A stretch of 64,000 nt of DNA from Rhyzopertha dominica (lineage: Eukaryota > Arthropoda > Insecta > Coleoptera > Bostrichidae): positions 38,992,942 through 39,056,941 of the forward strand of contig QCXZ01000001.1 of NCBI GenBank assembly GCA_025024175.1. Reading direction: 5' to 3'. The notes beneath the pieces were generated by a model. It did not search any database and was not told the DNA's origin. It worked only from the letters and a program-made list of their open reading frames with translations. The position numbers and the translations under genes are program-made. Shown piece after piece: positions 39,016-50,676 of the stretch (positions within the stretch are counted from its first letter, which is position 1; the number at the start of each line of letters is the position of its first letter).

Positions 39016-42000
39016 CTAGATATTTATACTACGAAGAACAGCTAACAACGAAAAAGCTCTACGTATTACCTAGAATAATTAAAAAATATATAAATATGTC
39101 AGGTTAATATGTATATATGTGTTACCAGTGCGAAAGTTTCAAGAGACAAGTCTATAACCACAAGTCTTATTTTCAGTGGTCGTTTTGCACGTTCCATTAA
39201 AATCAATAAATTTTTCTTCGTTTTCTGATCGTAATTCCACCAATCTCCTAAATATATTGATTGCGTAAGAGTGGAACTCTGAAACCAAATCTGCTTTCGC
39301 GTTCCGAATTATAACCCCTTCAACTTACTTGTTCAGTTAACACCGTTCCAATAAAGCATAAAAAGTATAATTCTATGAGAATCGCACCGTTAAATGATAA
39401 ACTAGATAGGAACTCCACGCTAAGGGGTTCTTGCTGAAAAGGATTTTAGGTCTAAAGTATAAATATAAATAGCTGCTTTAAGAAATAAATTTTCAGATTT
39501 CAGTTTACTAATACGTGATTATGTATATAATGAAAGTGGCCTTCAAATTAGATTTGACATCAGGCACTTGCCATTAAAAAATTCGAATTCGTAGTATCTA
39601 TGGTGTCATTATAAATGTTGGGAAACACTTTACACGAGGAGGGCATTCTTTGGTGATTTTATCCGATCCTAGCTTAACGCGTAAATTATTTCTGTTATTC
39701 AAAACTAAAAAGTAATTTTTTCACATTTTTGTTTTAAAAACCGTGGTCCCTGATGGGCCTTGGGAGGGGTGTTCTAACCCAGAGCCCTCCTCCATGGGCA
39801 CGCCATTGGTTGGGTGTATGTAATGCATAAATTGCATACATTGTAAGGTGTTTTAAAAACTATTAAATAATTTTAAATTTGGATTTTCCGGGTGCAACTA
39901 ATAGACAAATGCTAGAAATTGTTAGCAACGTGGAAAATCTGGAAATGTATGATCGAATATATAGCTCGAGAATTTAAAATAATTAATCCTATCTTAAAAT
40001 TTGGGAAATGTGATTGAGGTCGTGTTAGAAATATATATGGAAGCAGAGAGTATTTATTAGAGGAACAATTGGGTATTTGCCATGTATTTATATTTTATTA
40101 AATTGCATATTAATAGGTAGCATCTAATCCACAAAACAGTTGTGACAGCTTATAAATTCGAAAAAATTGATCGTAAGGTGTATTTTTAATATTAAAAATG
40201 TGAATATTTAAAGGGACCGCCAAAACGCGAACATATTGGCCGTGACGTCAGGTGTCTTGTAAATGGCCGCTTGTTTACATCTGGGGTCAGCGCGTCACGA
40301 GTCAGCCTCAGCCCGTCAATTTATTAGTTTTATTGTTTGCGTTCATTTTATGACAAGCAAATTGAAATACGCCAAGAAAAAGTGAAATACTTATAAGTTA
40401 TGACTTCTGAAGTCATGTTCATTGTTATGGAATTTGTGAACAGCGACGAGCGGTTCAACTTTTTATCAAATTAACTTAGCATTGATAATTTGATCACAGT
40501 AAGTTGTTGGAAACATAAAAATGTAAGAATAATAATGTACCCTAAACTTGACATTTATGTTAGAGGTCAGAATAAATATAAATTGCCATTTATTTTCGGG
40601 GCTCTTGCGGCTTGTTTCCGGTCTGGCTAACAGTCGAATATATGGGGAACAACATCGTTCTTTATTATAACATTTCCCTCTATCAACTTAAAACGCATAT
40701 AATTTTTCATATCCTCTTCAAGCTATAACAAAATGGAAACTGAATGGTAAACACTTATAACCCCAAAAAGAACAATAAAGTTTACAGTAAGAATTAAGAT
40801 GATCTTTACAACAGAAAAACAAACTGCGATTTCGGCATATCACGTCTAGGGGCTTTAAACAACTTTTTCATACGTTAATAATCTCGAGGAACGGTTACAA
40901 AAAATTTGTTAGCTGTACTGACTGAAGTACTCTTATAACCATGTACAAAACAACACTTGTTTTGTTTTCCATACATAATAGATGCTTGTAAAACTACACA
41001 AATCACCTTTTGGTGCGACCTCTTACACCGTCTTTTCAATAAACACCACACCAAAAGCTTTTCCAATACAAGACTGATACTACACCATCAAACAGCACGC
41101 TCCTCGGTAATGTTTACATGACACTTGACGTCACAAGTTGAATAACCTTGGATAGAAGCGTTTTGGCGGTGGCTCCTAAGATTCGAATTTCAGGCCTGAA
41201 ATTCTCTACCTACAAATATTTTTTTTGTTTTTTCTAACATTGCATACGATATATATGCATTTCAAGATTCATTTTACGTAATTTTCAAAAAAAGTGATAA
41301 TACCCAATTAGGAACAGCGCAATTTTTTCTACTACGGAGTTATGGAATTACGGGACATATTCTGTGTAATTCTGTGGTAGTAGAAGAATATGATGCATAC
41401 CCAAGAAAAACAGCTTTGGGAAACTATTTTAAACCTAAAATAAGTCATGTATATGAACGTTCCGTTTTTAGGAATATGACTCAGCAACAAAATGAAGAAG
41501 AAGTTTACAACATGGAAAGACATGTTATTTTAAGGTTGGGGAAGTGAAAATCGAAACTAAATTATCGTAACCTGTATGTACAAACAACTAAAGAAGAGAA
41601 TTTTAAAAAGATCACGTGCACTGGAAGCAATATAAGAACAAGTAAGAGGTATGAATGTCACCTATAATAAAGCGGACGATTTATAAGAAATGTAAAAAAA
41701 AATCTGCGTTAAAAGAGGAACAAACTTGCCAAAGTATGTCATACAAACGAATAGAAGTTAATAATAAATAGATAAGGCCAGGATGTAAAAAGTAAGGAGT
41801 AAGGAGTAGCAGCAGGGAAATGAAATAATGAAATATTCATTACTGGCAACAGCTTAAGTGATGTGGGAAAAATGAAGAGGGTTTTATTGTAACCTACAAG
41901 TTATTAACCCAGGAGTAGCAACAAATGCGAAGATGGAAGTAGAATGAAACAAACATTTGGAAGCGAGAAACGGAAGCTAATATTGTGATTGTTATGTGAA

Positions 42001-45000
42001 AGGCCTAACCTTAGGAGAGAAGACTGCAGCAGAATTAAGGGGTTTAAACGCTTATTTGTAAATTAGAGAAAATTACGTACACCAGTGATCGCTAAAGGCT
42101 GTTCTCCGGGATCGCAACTGATATTGCTGTAGATAAAAAGGTCAAGTGTATGATACAATCATATAGATGAACTTCAATAAGTTAAAAGGCAGCCGTATAG
42201 GAAAGAAACCAGAAAAATTATTGGAGGCCGTTTACAGTGCGCGTCCAAAGTCTTTCCTCCTCATATTAATTTTTAGACCCATTAAATCAGAACGTTTGGA
42301 TAAAGTGCTGATAATATCGATGGAGAATGGCTTCTTTTTACATGTGGTATGTTTTCCTCAGAGCACCAGAGTTACTACTAACTCGAAAAAGTAAATACGG
42401 AGTTCCCGGATGCAACTACTATTAGACAAACGCTACAATAACTAAAATATATAAGTATGACATGAGCTAGATCACAAACTGTTTGATGTGCCCTTACTCG
42501 TACATTATTCTCCGAAGTAATTTAGTAAAAAGCTCGAAACCTGCAATTTACGTTTCTGAAACCCTGCAAATCTTAGTTTTGCACTAATAGGTGTCCCTAA
42601 AAGAAATGTAAATAACATGAAATGTAGAACTACTCAATTCAGTTTTATTTATAGAAATCATGTTTCGTGTTATTCCTAACAATTACTGAACCTTCCTACG
42701 ATGATTTAACTACTTCAACCTCTATTTGTAAGCGGTTTAGTAACGTTTTCTAAGATTAAGTCATTAAGGTCTAAGGGGTTCCAATTTTTGGCAATGGTTT
42801 AAAAACAGTTTTATGTGCTTAACAATAAAGAGCCAAAAGTCCCGAAGACTCCTTTTATTTACAATCCCACACATACCCAATGACATTCGATGTAATTTGC
42901 GAAATTTAGTTCTTTGTGACAAATCAAAAGAATATTTGAAAAATAGGAGATAAAACAAAAGAAAAAGTTGTGTCAATATTATTTAAAAACCGTATATAGA
43001 AACGATGGTATCTTACATAAGTAAGGACGAATGTTGTCATGCAGATGACCAAAATACTGCTCATATTTTGTGTAAAGGCGGGGAGAAAAAAGGTCTGTTC
43101 AACAAGTCTAACGTGTCTGAAACAAATAATATTAAAATTGTTTTTATATGTAGCTATGATAATTGTAGTACTCTATAATATAAATGTGGTCATCGATGCA
43201 TTTAGATACTCTCTTATACATTTCAGTGCAGTGCTCGGGATCAACGCCACCATTATTTTGCAATGGATTTAAATTTTTCTCAGCGTACTTGTTCAGTTCT
43301 TGGAGTGCCTTCTTTAGTATTTTCATCTTCACTATATCATGCATTATAAGACCTGTGATTAGAGTATCAAAGGCTGCATTTGTTAAAGCGCAAAAAGCCA
43401 AACCTGGAAAGATTCAAAAATTATTTCTACGTAAGGGTAACCATATATCTATAATATTTCAACCACAACCTAAAATAATTTGGAATGCCACCTCATATAA
43501 CATTAAATAAGATTTAAAAAAACTATTGATTTAAGATAACGAAAATACAGAAGTTTTGAGGTAGGTATCGTCGCCAAATTATAATCGACAATTACTTTAT
43601 TACTTTATAGGTTTGGTAATTGGTATATGTATTTATTAATTGTAATTGTCGATTATAATTTGGCGACGATACCTACCTCAAAACTCCTGTATTTTCGTTA
43701 TCTTAAATCAATAATAAATCAAACTAATAAGTTTGTGAGTACCTTACTGGCATGTGAACCAAGTGAACAAAACACATCGTTTGGAACACGAAACATTCAA
43801 ACTGCGATAAGTTTTTTTTACATAGTCTGGTGCAAAATTAAATTTCCTCTTGATATAAGGTACCAACCGTTTTCCAGCAACTTGCACTTTTCTGGTATTT
43901 TTATCAAGTACCTACTCCTCGACGAGCCGTAGCAGCTTGTTGAGCTTTGCTGCTGATGATGCTGAGAGCGGCCCGGTAAAATTATGAGTGAGATTTAAAT
44001 ATTTACCTGAATTTACTTAATTACTGTCTAAAATCACAAACAATTGTTTTGTTAGTTAGTATAATACAGAAAATATCCACATTTCTTGAACAACTAGCCA
44101 GCACAAATTGTCTTTGAACATCTGGTCGAGTATTGTGAGCACTCTTGTAAAAGGCCCGTTCTCTCTCAATGAGCGTTTAAATGGCCAAGTTTATTTAGAT
44201 TTTTTAAAACAAATAAGCAATTTATAATGAAATGTTCCTCTAGCCACTCTTAGGGATATGTGGCTACATCATAATGGGACTCCAGCAAGGCAAGTGGTGG
44301 AGTTTTTTTAATGAAAACATTCCAAACAAATGGATTGGGCGAGAAGGTGTTGTAAAGCGCCCCGCAAGACCACCAAACTTGACAACTGAACTTTTTAATG
44401 GAGATTCGTGAAAAGCTGAACTATACCGCCCTGGGCCGATAAATGCGGAAGTGAATATCGTTGGCATTTCAGAACGTTACACCTAAAATGCTTATCAGAT
44501 TTGAGCAGTTTTTCCAGAAGCGGGTTCGACTTTGTCTTTTAATGGTGGGCATTTTGAACACTTATTGAAATAAACAACAAACATTTTAATATGTACCATT
44601 CTTGACATTCAGAAGCGGTCTTTAATAAGCGTGATTGTGTCGACAAACTTAGAGAGGCACTACTGGAAAACCACGGATTGGTGAGACAGAAAATTAAGTC
44701 TGTCAGTGATTGTGCAAAGCTCACTACCATGCAGGGCCTATCAGGCAGTTCAATGAAGGAGATCTAGTGTGGCTGTATAACCCGAAAAAAGAAAAGGACT
44801 TTCGCTAAAGTTGTCAGCATTCTGGGAAGGACCGAATAGATTAGAGAAAAGGTTTAACGACGTAGTCTATAATTCCGTGGTACTCAAGAACAGATATAAA
44901 GGTGGTACACCTGAATCGTTTATTCAAATACCGCGGAGATCCTGAAGAATGGTACTGATCGGGATAGTGTTACGATGTGAACCAGTGAACGCCTATTTGG

Positions 45001-48000
45001 TAGGCAACCAAATCTACACGTTTGCATGATTGTCCAATGCAATGTGGTTTTATGTTTGCGAATATTCTAGTTTTGGTGCTAGACAGCGAGATGACCTGCA
45101 GAAGCATCAGTTACGATCATAATTGTTCATTATATATTGTTGACGCTTCCAAAGTAATTGCTGTGCATCAAACGTGCCAGGAAGATGACAAAGGCGTTCT
45201 ATTTTATAGTTGCAAACGACAATCTATGAGACTCATTATACGAACAGCCGATTACCGCTCACAATGGTTTACAAGTATTACCTGAAGCTGTCGGAAATAA
45301 CAGACGGGTTCGGCACGTTCCACTGTTTTGCAGCGAAGTGGACCGTATCCAAAAATTGTGTTTAGGCCTTTTTAGATTTTTTTGCCGTACACATAAATCA
45401 ATGAGCATTATTTTGTATTATTATTGGAATGTGATGGCGAGAAGCAACCTTTAGATAAAACGCAAGAAGTGACTTGAACTCCATGATCATCTGAAGAACT
45501 GTTAAATCCGGGCCTTCAAAGAGAAAGATAAGATCCGACAAGGGCAGTTTTAAAAAATTTACTGCAACTCACGCAGATCTTATTAGAAGAAACATTTATG
45601 AAATGTTATTCCAACAATCGCCGTGTTATATAAAAAATTGAAAAATGATAATATTATCGATTGCTCCGAGCATACCCTGCAAAAGTATGTTAAAACCATT
45701 GGCTTTTCAATGAAAAAGGTGGAGAGAAGCAATGCTTGATGGAAAGCCAGGTAATAAGAAAGTGGAGATACCATTATTTAAAATCTATAAAAATGTATAG
45801 GCAGGAAAATCGTCAGATATTTTTCCTCGACGAAACATATTACGATACCCATGATACAATAAAAAAAGGATGGTTTGATGACTCAGGGAAGTGCAACGTC
45901 AATACTCCGGCGTTAAAAGGAAAAAGAATAATGATTCTACACAAAGGAGGTGAATATGGTTTCGTTCCTGGAGCCCTGAATCTTGGATGTAAAAACTTAA
46001 AAGAAGCAAGCGCCGATTATCATTCTGATATGAATGCGAAAGTGTTTGAAAATCGGTTCGAAATCATTTTATTGCCCAAATTGCCACCAAACAGCATCAT
46101 AGTAATGGACAACGCTAGTTACCATTCCGAGGAACTGGATAAGATTCCAAATACAACAACTAATAAGGCAACCATTCAAGAGTTTTTAAGAAAAGAAGAT
46201 TTATATTTCGAAGAGGACTACAGAAAAAAACAATTGTTGGAAGTGCTTGGAACAAAAAAAATTTCGAAGAAATTTAAAATTGACATTCTCGCTTCTGAAT
46301 GTGGACACACCATTCTAGGATTACCCTCATATCATTGCATTTTCAACCCCATTGAGATGATATGGGGGCAGTTGAAACAAAAAATTCGACAAGAGAACAC
46401 CGGTGGAAAATTTAGCAATGAAATGCTGCTAAAAAGTAGACACGAAGCTGAAATAACAAGTGTCCATGCATGGAGAAATTCAGTGCGGCATTAACTGGAC
46501 ATTGAAAATCGGTACAGAGCGAATCATGTATAAGAATTAATAATAGAAGTTAATCGTGATTTTAGCAGTGAAAGTGATAGTGAGTAATTTTTTTTTTTAG
46601 TTTGTGACTCTTGTAATGTGCTTATTAACAGGCTGTAATGAACATAATCGATACCATGTATAAATTTTATTGTGCACTATTGTAAATTTTTTCTAACAAA
46701 TGTAAATAACTTTCTACTTACTAATTTGTATGTTTCTGTATTAAATTTGTATAAATTCGTTATGACATGCAAAGGCTTTTATTTTATACATCACAAAATT
46801 TAAACCCGTTAAGAGTATCACATAAAAATAGATCGCGGGTTGCGCCAGTTAGCATCAGGTATGCATTAAATAAAATTTATTATAAAAGCTTCTATGTTTT
46901 ATTGATTGCTAAATTATCACAACTAAGAAATTTCAAAAATTTATAGTGGAGAAGTTAAAATTTTAGCCAACAAGATTTTTTTGAATACGGCCCATTTAGG
47001 AACTTTGAATCGTGCCACTAATCCCAATAGTTTAGGACGGCCGACCATAAGGTTGTAAAAACCCTCTGTCAGTCTCATAGATCGTTGCTTGATACTTTAA
47101 TCGAACATACTTATTCGAAATCAATGTAAATATATTTTATTTTTGTTTTTTCACTCAACATGACTCATGTCCCAACTATAAAGTGACAAATACAATTTTA
47201 ACATTGTATATGTGGATAAACAGAACTTCATTGCACCACATGGAATTTGAACCCAAGACCTCATGGACCAGAAGCAAACGTGCTACACAATGTACCACAG
47301 TTTATGTCATACATGAACCTCAAATAAACATTCAAATTCCAACCACTACCTCATAGTTAGGAGGCCGACACTCACCCATCAAAAGTGCGTAGGAAGTATC
47401 CTTACTAGTAAAGAAATAATCTTGTTTATTATATTCGGTAAGAAACTCTTACCGCTATTATATGTTAAAAATCGCTCATCTGACGCATTTACATCCGCTA
47501 ACATTTAGCTTGAAACATATATCCCGCTAACCCGCTGCCCTACAGGTGAAACCGTTTGGCCACGAACGTCGGCCTCTTAAAGGAAGACAACAATATACCC
47601 AAGATATCATCCCCAAGATAAAGACCACCATACCGTTTCAGTAGTTCGAGATATCCTGCATAAAGCACAAAATTATAATTTCGATTACCATAACAACAGT
47701 ATAGACAAACAGTTCAAAATCTGCAAGCATCACCAAACACCTGGAGCTTACACACCAAATTCCTAGAGCAGAGGCCCCTCTACGACCAGTTGCCATAATG
47801 ACTTCTCTTCTTTGGATGGGAGGAGTTATGTCATAACGAATCTAAGTGATGAACAAAAAACGAAAGAATTTCTCATCGAGATGCACACCCGAGTCACGAT
47901 GCATCAGCGAAACATCGCTGATAACGACCTGATAACGCAAATCCACCTTCATTAGGAGGACACGATGTTGGTAGGTTATTTTTTCCAAGCTTCTTGTTAC

Positions 48001-48723
48001 AGTTCATCCGAAACAAATTTTTACAATTAAGTGTTAAAAAATGTTTTTTTTATACGAATTTAAACTGGCAGGTGCCCACCAAATAAAGATTGCATTCTTT
48101 TTCTATAATAAACAAATAGAAAAATCCGTATCTACTTTTATGACATCGAGTGAGCTCTTATGTTAAGTACATTGGAATAATGTCAACTTACCTATGTGTA
48201 AATACAGTACAGTAAGCACAAATGAAAGAGTATCCGTTTTGTAGTCATATGGTAACCATAAATCTAGCGAAAGCTTACGCTCTGAATCAAACAAGGTTTT
48301 CAGAGCAAGCATACAGTTAGTGAATTCAAAATAAAATATATAAATCTTGCTGTACAATCGAATTCTCTTAAGGGTATCATTTACCATTTCGTCACTTTCA
48401 CTGCTCTGAAGAGTTGGTTTCTGGTCGTAAAACTTAATAACAGCTTTAACTTGTTTGTGTCTTTTTAACAACACGAGAGTTTTAAAGGGAATTATGCTTA
48501 TACAAGTTAACAGAAATGCATTTTCACATATTCTTCTCCAATTCGTCTCCTTTTCTACAATATACTTCGCTAGAGGTGATAATATTATTGGTACCATTAA
48601 AACAATTTCCATCAGAAAACTATATAACAGATAGATGGGTACACTGATGTTTTCAATGGGGTAAGCGCCAGCCAAACTTAAGCCAACAACGTTGGTTTTT
48701 AAAGAATCTTTAAACACTCCCAT
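39016..48723 (-). CDS. Insect odorant receptor (7tm_6 family), six exons
   Basis: Exons in transcript order (complement): 48723-48192, 43403-43172, 43116-43017, 39433-39329, 39278-39126, 39069-39016; they join in frame to 391 residues and a TAG stop, the usual size for the family. All splice sites are GT-AG (donors GTAAGT, GTACTA, GTAAGA, GTAAGT, GTAACA); intron phases are 1, 2, 0, 0, 0. Family features: an N-terminal SLAGAYPI segment, LWLPYDYKTDTLSF near the end of exon 1, NAAFDTLITGLIMH in exon 2, VEQTFFLPAF and SSILVIC in exon 3, FLCFIGTVLTEQ in exon 4, GDWWNY, KNLLILMERAKRP and DLSLETFAL in exon 5, and a short C-terminal exon of 17 residues. Insect ORs are ligand-gated cation channels with Orco in sensory neuron dendrites (family knowledge); the ligand is unknown. 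Introns 1 (4.8 kb) and 3 (3.6 kb) are crowded with transposon remains. Confidence 0.92.
39735..39812. repeat. Possible hAT-like transposon end
   Basis: A GC-rich block (GGGAGGGGTGTTCTAACCC, CCCTCCTCCATGGGCACGCC, CATTGG) in AT-rich sequence inside intron 3 of the odorant receptor. CAATGGCGTGCCCA-like ends are common in hAT elements; the other end was not found. Confidence 0.3.
40208..41178 (-). mobile_element. THAP-domain DNA transposon remnant with terminal inverted repeats
   Basis: Ends: GGGACCGCCAAAACGC at 40213-40228 and its inverted partner GCGTTTTGGCGGTGGC near 41157-41172. Between them the minus strand reads KCCFVHGYKSTSVSTANKFF then VTVPRD (frame 41066-40875), APRRDMPKSQFVFLL, CKDHL, EEDMKNYMRFKLIEG and DVVPHIFDC down to about 40620. 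This is the order of a C2CH THAP zinc finger (CC, then C..H of CKDHL) and its following segment, as in THAP-bearing transposon proteins. Frameshifts and stops break it, and no catalytic region is seen, so it is a truncated copy. It lies in intron 3 of the odorant receptor, same strand. Confidence 0.7.
41179..43010. other. Odorant receptor intron 3, remaining sequence
   Basis: No additional exon or recognisable element. A short similarity (CCGGRTGCAACTA, TTAGACAAAYGCTA) links 42412-42435 with 39890-39915. Confidence 0.4.
43525..43712. repeat. Near-perfect 188-nt hairpin in odorant receptor intron 1
   Basis: Arms 43525-43594 and 43643-43712 are almost perfect complements (about 70 nt; ATTGATTTAAGATAACGAAA opposite its complement; one visible mismatch, CAGAAGTTTT against AAAACTCCTG), with a 48-nt loop. 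No coding content. Either a very young MITE or a source of hairpin RNA. Confidence 0.8.
44080..44425 (+). pseudogene. Tc1/mariner-like transposase remnant (copy 3)
   Basis: Reading through frameshifts gives FPLNERLNGQVYLDFL, then LWLHHNGTPARQVVEFF and NKWIGREGVVKRPARPPN. This corresponds to the family block around the second catalytic Asp (D/N-GAPPH...) and the RWIGRRG-WPARSPDLTPLDFF region, here with several substitutions. It is the same family as the relics at 5280-5885 and 8720-9110. It directly precedes the gypsy fragment. Confidence 0.65.
44640..44962 (+). pseudogene. Gypsy-type LTR retrotransposon integrase C-terminal fragment
   Basis: Frames around 44640-44735 give VDKLREALLENHGLVRQK, and 44740-44960 give FNEGDLVWLYNP followed, after frameshifts, by VVHLNRLF and YRGDP. 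This is the typical end of a gypsy/Ty3 integrase (the region before and around the DLVWL box). At least two frame changes and a stop break it. No LTR or protease/RT part is visible nearby; only the tail of the pol gene remains, in intron 1 of the odorant receptor. Confidence 0.7.
45590..46580 (+). pseudogene. DDE transposase (Tc1/IS630-like, DDE_3 type), broken
   Basis: The main open stretch is 45736-46494 (252 codons). It carries the three acidic motifs of the DDE fold: FFLDETYYDTH, IIVMDNASYHS and NPIEMIWGQLKQK, in the order D-D-E. N-terminal family sequence (EHTLQKYVKTIGFSMKK) lies in another frame at about 45640-45735, so a frameshift separates it from the catalytic part. At the C end a TAA at 46492 and another near 46530 interrupt sequence that continues in frame (IENRYRANH, then an SESDSE tail) to a TAA near 46577. 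It sits in intron 1 of the odorant receptor, opposite strand. Terminal inverted repeats were not found. Confidence 0.85.
46581..48160. other. Odorant receptor intron 1, first part; no other gene
   Basis: Only a tRNA-like segment (47226-47300) and a short inverted repeat (TAGGAGGCCGAC near 47358 against GTCGGCCTCTTAA near 47570) were seen. Confidence 0.4.
47226..47300 (-). tRNA. tRNA-like pseudogene or tRNA-derived SINE head
   Basis: Minus strand: GTAGCACGTTTGCTTCTGGT then GGGTTCAAATTCC, which resembles a tRNA D-arm/A box and a T-arm/B box at about the right spacing. The T stem has a mismatch and a G-T pair, and no acceptor stem is convincing, so not a functional tRNA. Confidence 0.4.
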
Positions 48724-48734
48724 TTCGAACTAGC

Positions 48735-48769
48735 ACTGAGCGAATAGTGAAATATTATACTATATAATG
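48735..48769 (-). promoter_or_regulatory. Candidate core promoter of the odorant receptor
   Basis: Reading the minus strand, a TATATAG box starts at 48766 and an arthropod initiator TCAGT lies at 48739-48735. Its A is about 29 nt downstream of the box and 14 nt upstream of the ATG. Spacing fits a TATA-Inr promoter, with a very short 5'UTR. Confidence 0.4.
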
Positions 48770-49261
48770 AGCAGTACCTATCCGACGTAAAAATTGCAGC
48801 GACACTACTACTTATTTATTTTTCCACGTGTAAATTNCGGGAAATTGATTTATTAATAATTGACAATGCATAGTTTAAAAATACACGGTAACTTTCGAGG
48901 ATATAAAGTTGCGGCACTAAAACTCCATAACGCTTTTTTCCATTTAAATCATTCAAAACGTAGACACGTGCAGCAAAATTATAGGGTAATTTTATAACGA
49001 TACAAAAATGGACATAAGACTTTCTATTACTGAAATTATATCACCCTATAGTAAATTTGCCAATGCAATAGGCAAAATATTTTTTAAACATTCTCGACCT
49101 CTGTTTGNGGTAGNCATCAAGTCGTGAATTAGCGTCATTGTTCACCGAATATTTCAATTAGTTCGCAGAAAACAGGTATTAGGGATTTAGACAACCTTAG
49201 GCGATGCACTTTAGTTTATTAGTTTATTTCCAGCTAACTATATTGCATGCATTCTAGNATT
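48770..49261. other. No gene recognised
   Basis: AT-rich, four Ns; nothing supported. Confidence 0.4.
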
Positions 49262-49960
49262 CTACATAACAAGAAGAATATTATTGCTGGCATTCTCACT
49301 TGTCACTTTCGCTAGGGAGGAAATGAGGCTGATAGGACGATAATTGCAGGGATTTGATGGGTCCTTGCCAGGTTTAGGAATTGGAATGACGTAAGAGGAT
49401 TTCCAGGAGGTGGGAAAATAGGTTAGGTGGAGAATTGCGTTTTTTATGTAATGAAGTTCAACTATAGCTTTTTTGAATGCATTTTTGAGGAGGATATTGT
49501 CTACTTTGTCGGGACCGGGTGCTTTTTTAATTGGGAGATATTTTAGGATATTTTTAATTTCGGTAGGATTGGTGTAGAGGTGGGTACATGAGGCTATTGT
49601 AGGTGTAGTGTTTTGGAGGTAGTCTTCTGTTTCGTCGATTATAGTTTGTTGTACGTCTGTGTTGTTTGGGTCAAGGTCGTGTATGTGACTGAAGGTGTCA
49701 GCCAAAGTCTCTGCTTTTCCCGCATCAGTCATGGGTGAGTTGTTGTTGTTAAGTGACGGAATGGGTGGTCTAGTTGTCTTTAGAAGTCTGGTCATTTTCC
49801 ACAGCGTGTTGTCACCGGGTTTTAGTGAATTTAGTAGCGCAGTCCACTTATTGTTTCTGTATGTCTGTATCATTACTTTTATAAGCGCACCCAGTCTTGT
49901 AGAGACCAATTGCAAGAATTTGAGGTTATTTCGGTGTGCTTTTACCAGATATCATATCCG
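49262..49960 (-). pseudogene. Jockey-type non-LTR retrotransposon ORF2 fragment
   Basis: The open frame 49915-49262 (217 codons) contains NNKWTALLNSL, DNTLWKMTRLL, KKAPGPDKVDNILLKNA, FPTSWKSSYVIPIPKPGK and NYRPISLISSLAKV, the pre-RT segment and first RT blocks of Jockey-clade ORF2 proteins. It is cut on both sides: the endonuclease is missing and the frame ends just after the NYRPIS block, before the catalytic aspartates. The upstream end (about 49960-50005) runs into a 5S rRNA-like sequence in the same orientation. Confidence 0.85.
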
Positions 49961-50005
49961 ATTTTACTTGCTATTAAATAATAAAACTATGCCAAAAACG
50001 AAAGT

Positions 50006-50120
50006 GTCAAAAGCTGCGGTGTTTGCAAGCGGTCACCAATCCAAGTACTGACAGCGCCCGACATTGCTTAACTTCACTGATCGGACGAGAAGTGGTGTTT
50101 TCAATGTGGTATGACCGTTG
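50006..50120 (-). pseudogene. 5S rRNA pseudogene
   Basis: The minus strand matches eukaryotic 5S rRNA almost end to end: CAACGGTCATACCAC at the 5' end, TCTCGTCCGATCAGTGAAGT, TTAAGCAATGTCGGGC, and GTCAGTACTTGGAT-TGGTGACCGC (internal control region, C box). Length is about 115 against 120 nt. Differences from the usual sequence (for example ACTT for the GGTT/ACCG stem, and a lost terminal GGC) and the single copy point to a retrotransposed pseudogene. Its 3' end leads within 50 nt into the LINE fragment in the same direction. Confidence 0.8.
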
Positions 50121-50676
50121 ACAATAACGACAATAACTTTTGGATTTTTATTGGTATATACGCTACAGTTTCAATTATTAGGACTACTTTAAAAACTGCA
50201 TTGTCATATAGTTCTAAACTATATTTAAAATTTGAAGCCTCTAGTTCATCAGGAAGTTACTTTAAAATCGACTGTTTAATTTATATCGAACCGAACTGAC
50301 AAGCAGACACGTAAGCGAGTTAACTGCTAAAATAGAGCGGTTCGAAGTCGAAGGCCTGAAATATTCAGATTTTTAGACAACTGCAATAATAGACTGAAAG
50401 CATTCACCCTCGTAAACTGTAATAATACGTTTCCCGGACCTTCATAATAATTTTGTTTGCAGAATTGCAGAAATGTAAACTGACATGTTATATTGTTTAC
50501 CAGCTAGCGGTGGAAAGTATCAACTAAGTTTTGTTCTTGGTTGATCCAAGTACACACAACTTATTCGTGTAAACGGGAACTAGCACCGTTGTAGAAACTT
50601 GGCCGGTCAATAACGATATTATTTAGTGTATTAGCTACTAGATGGCGCATGTTGTATAAAATCAGTATTACCATTA

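Noticed and set aside
43184..43510. 108-codon ORF on the plus strand opposite odorant receptor exon 2
   Set aside because: Antisense shadow of the exon, which carries the family motifs.
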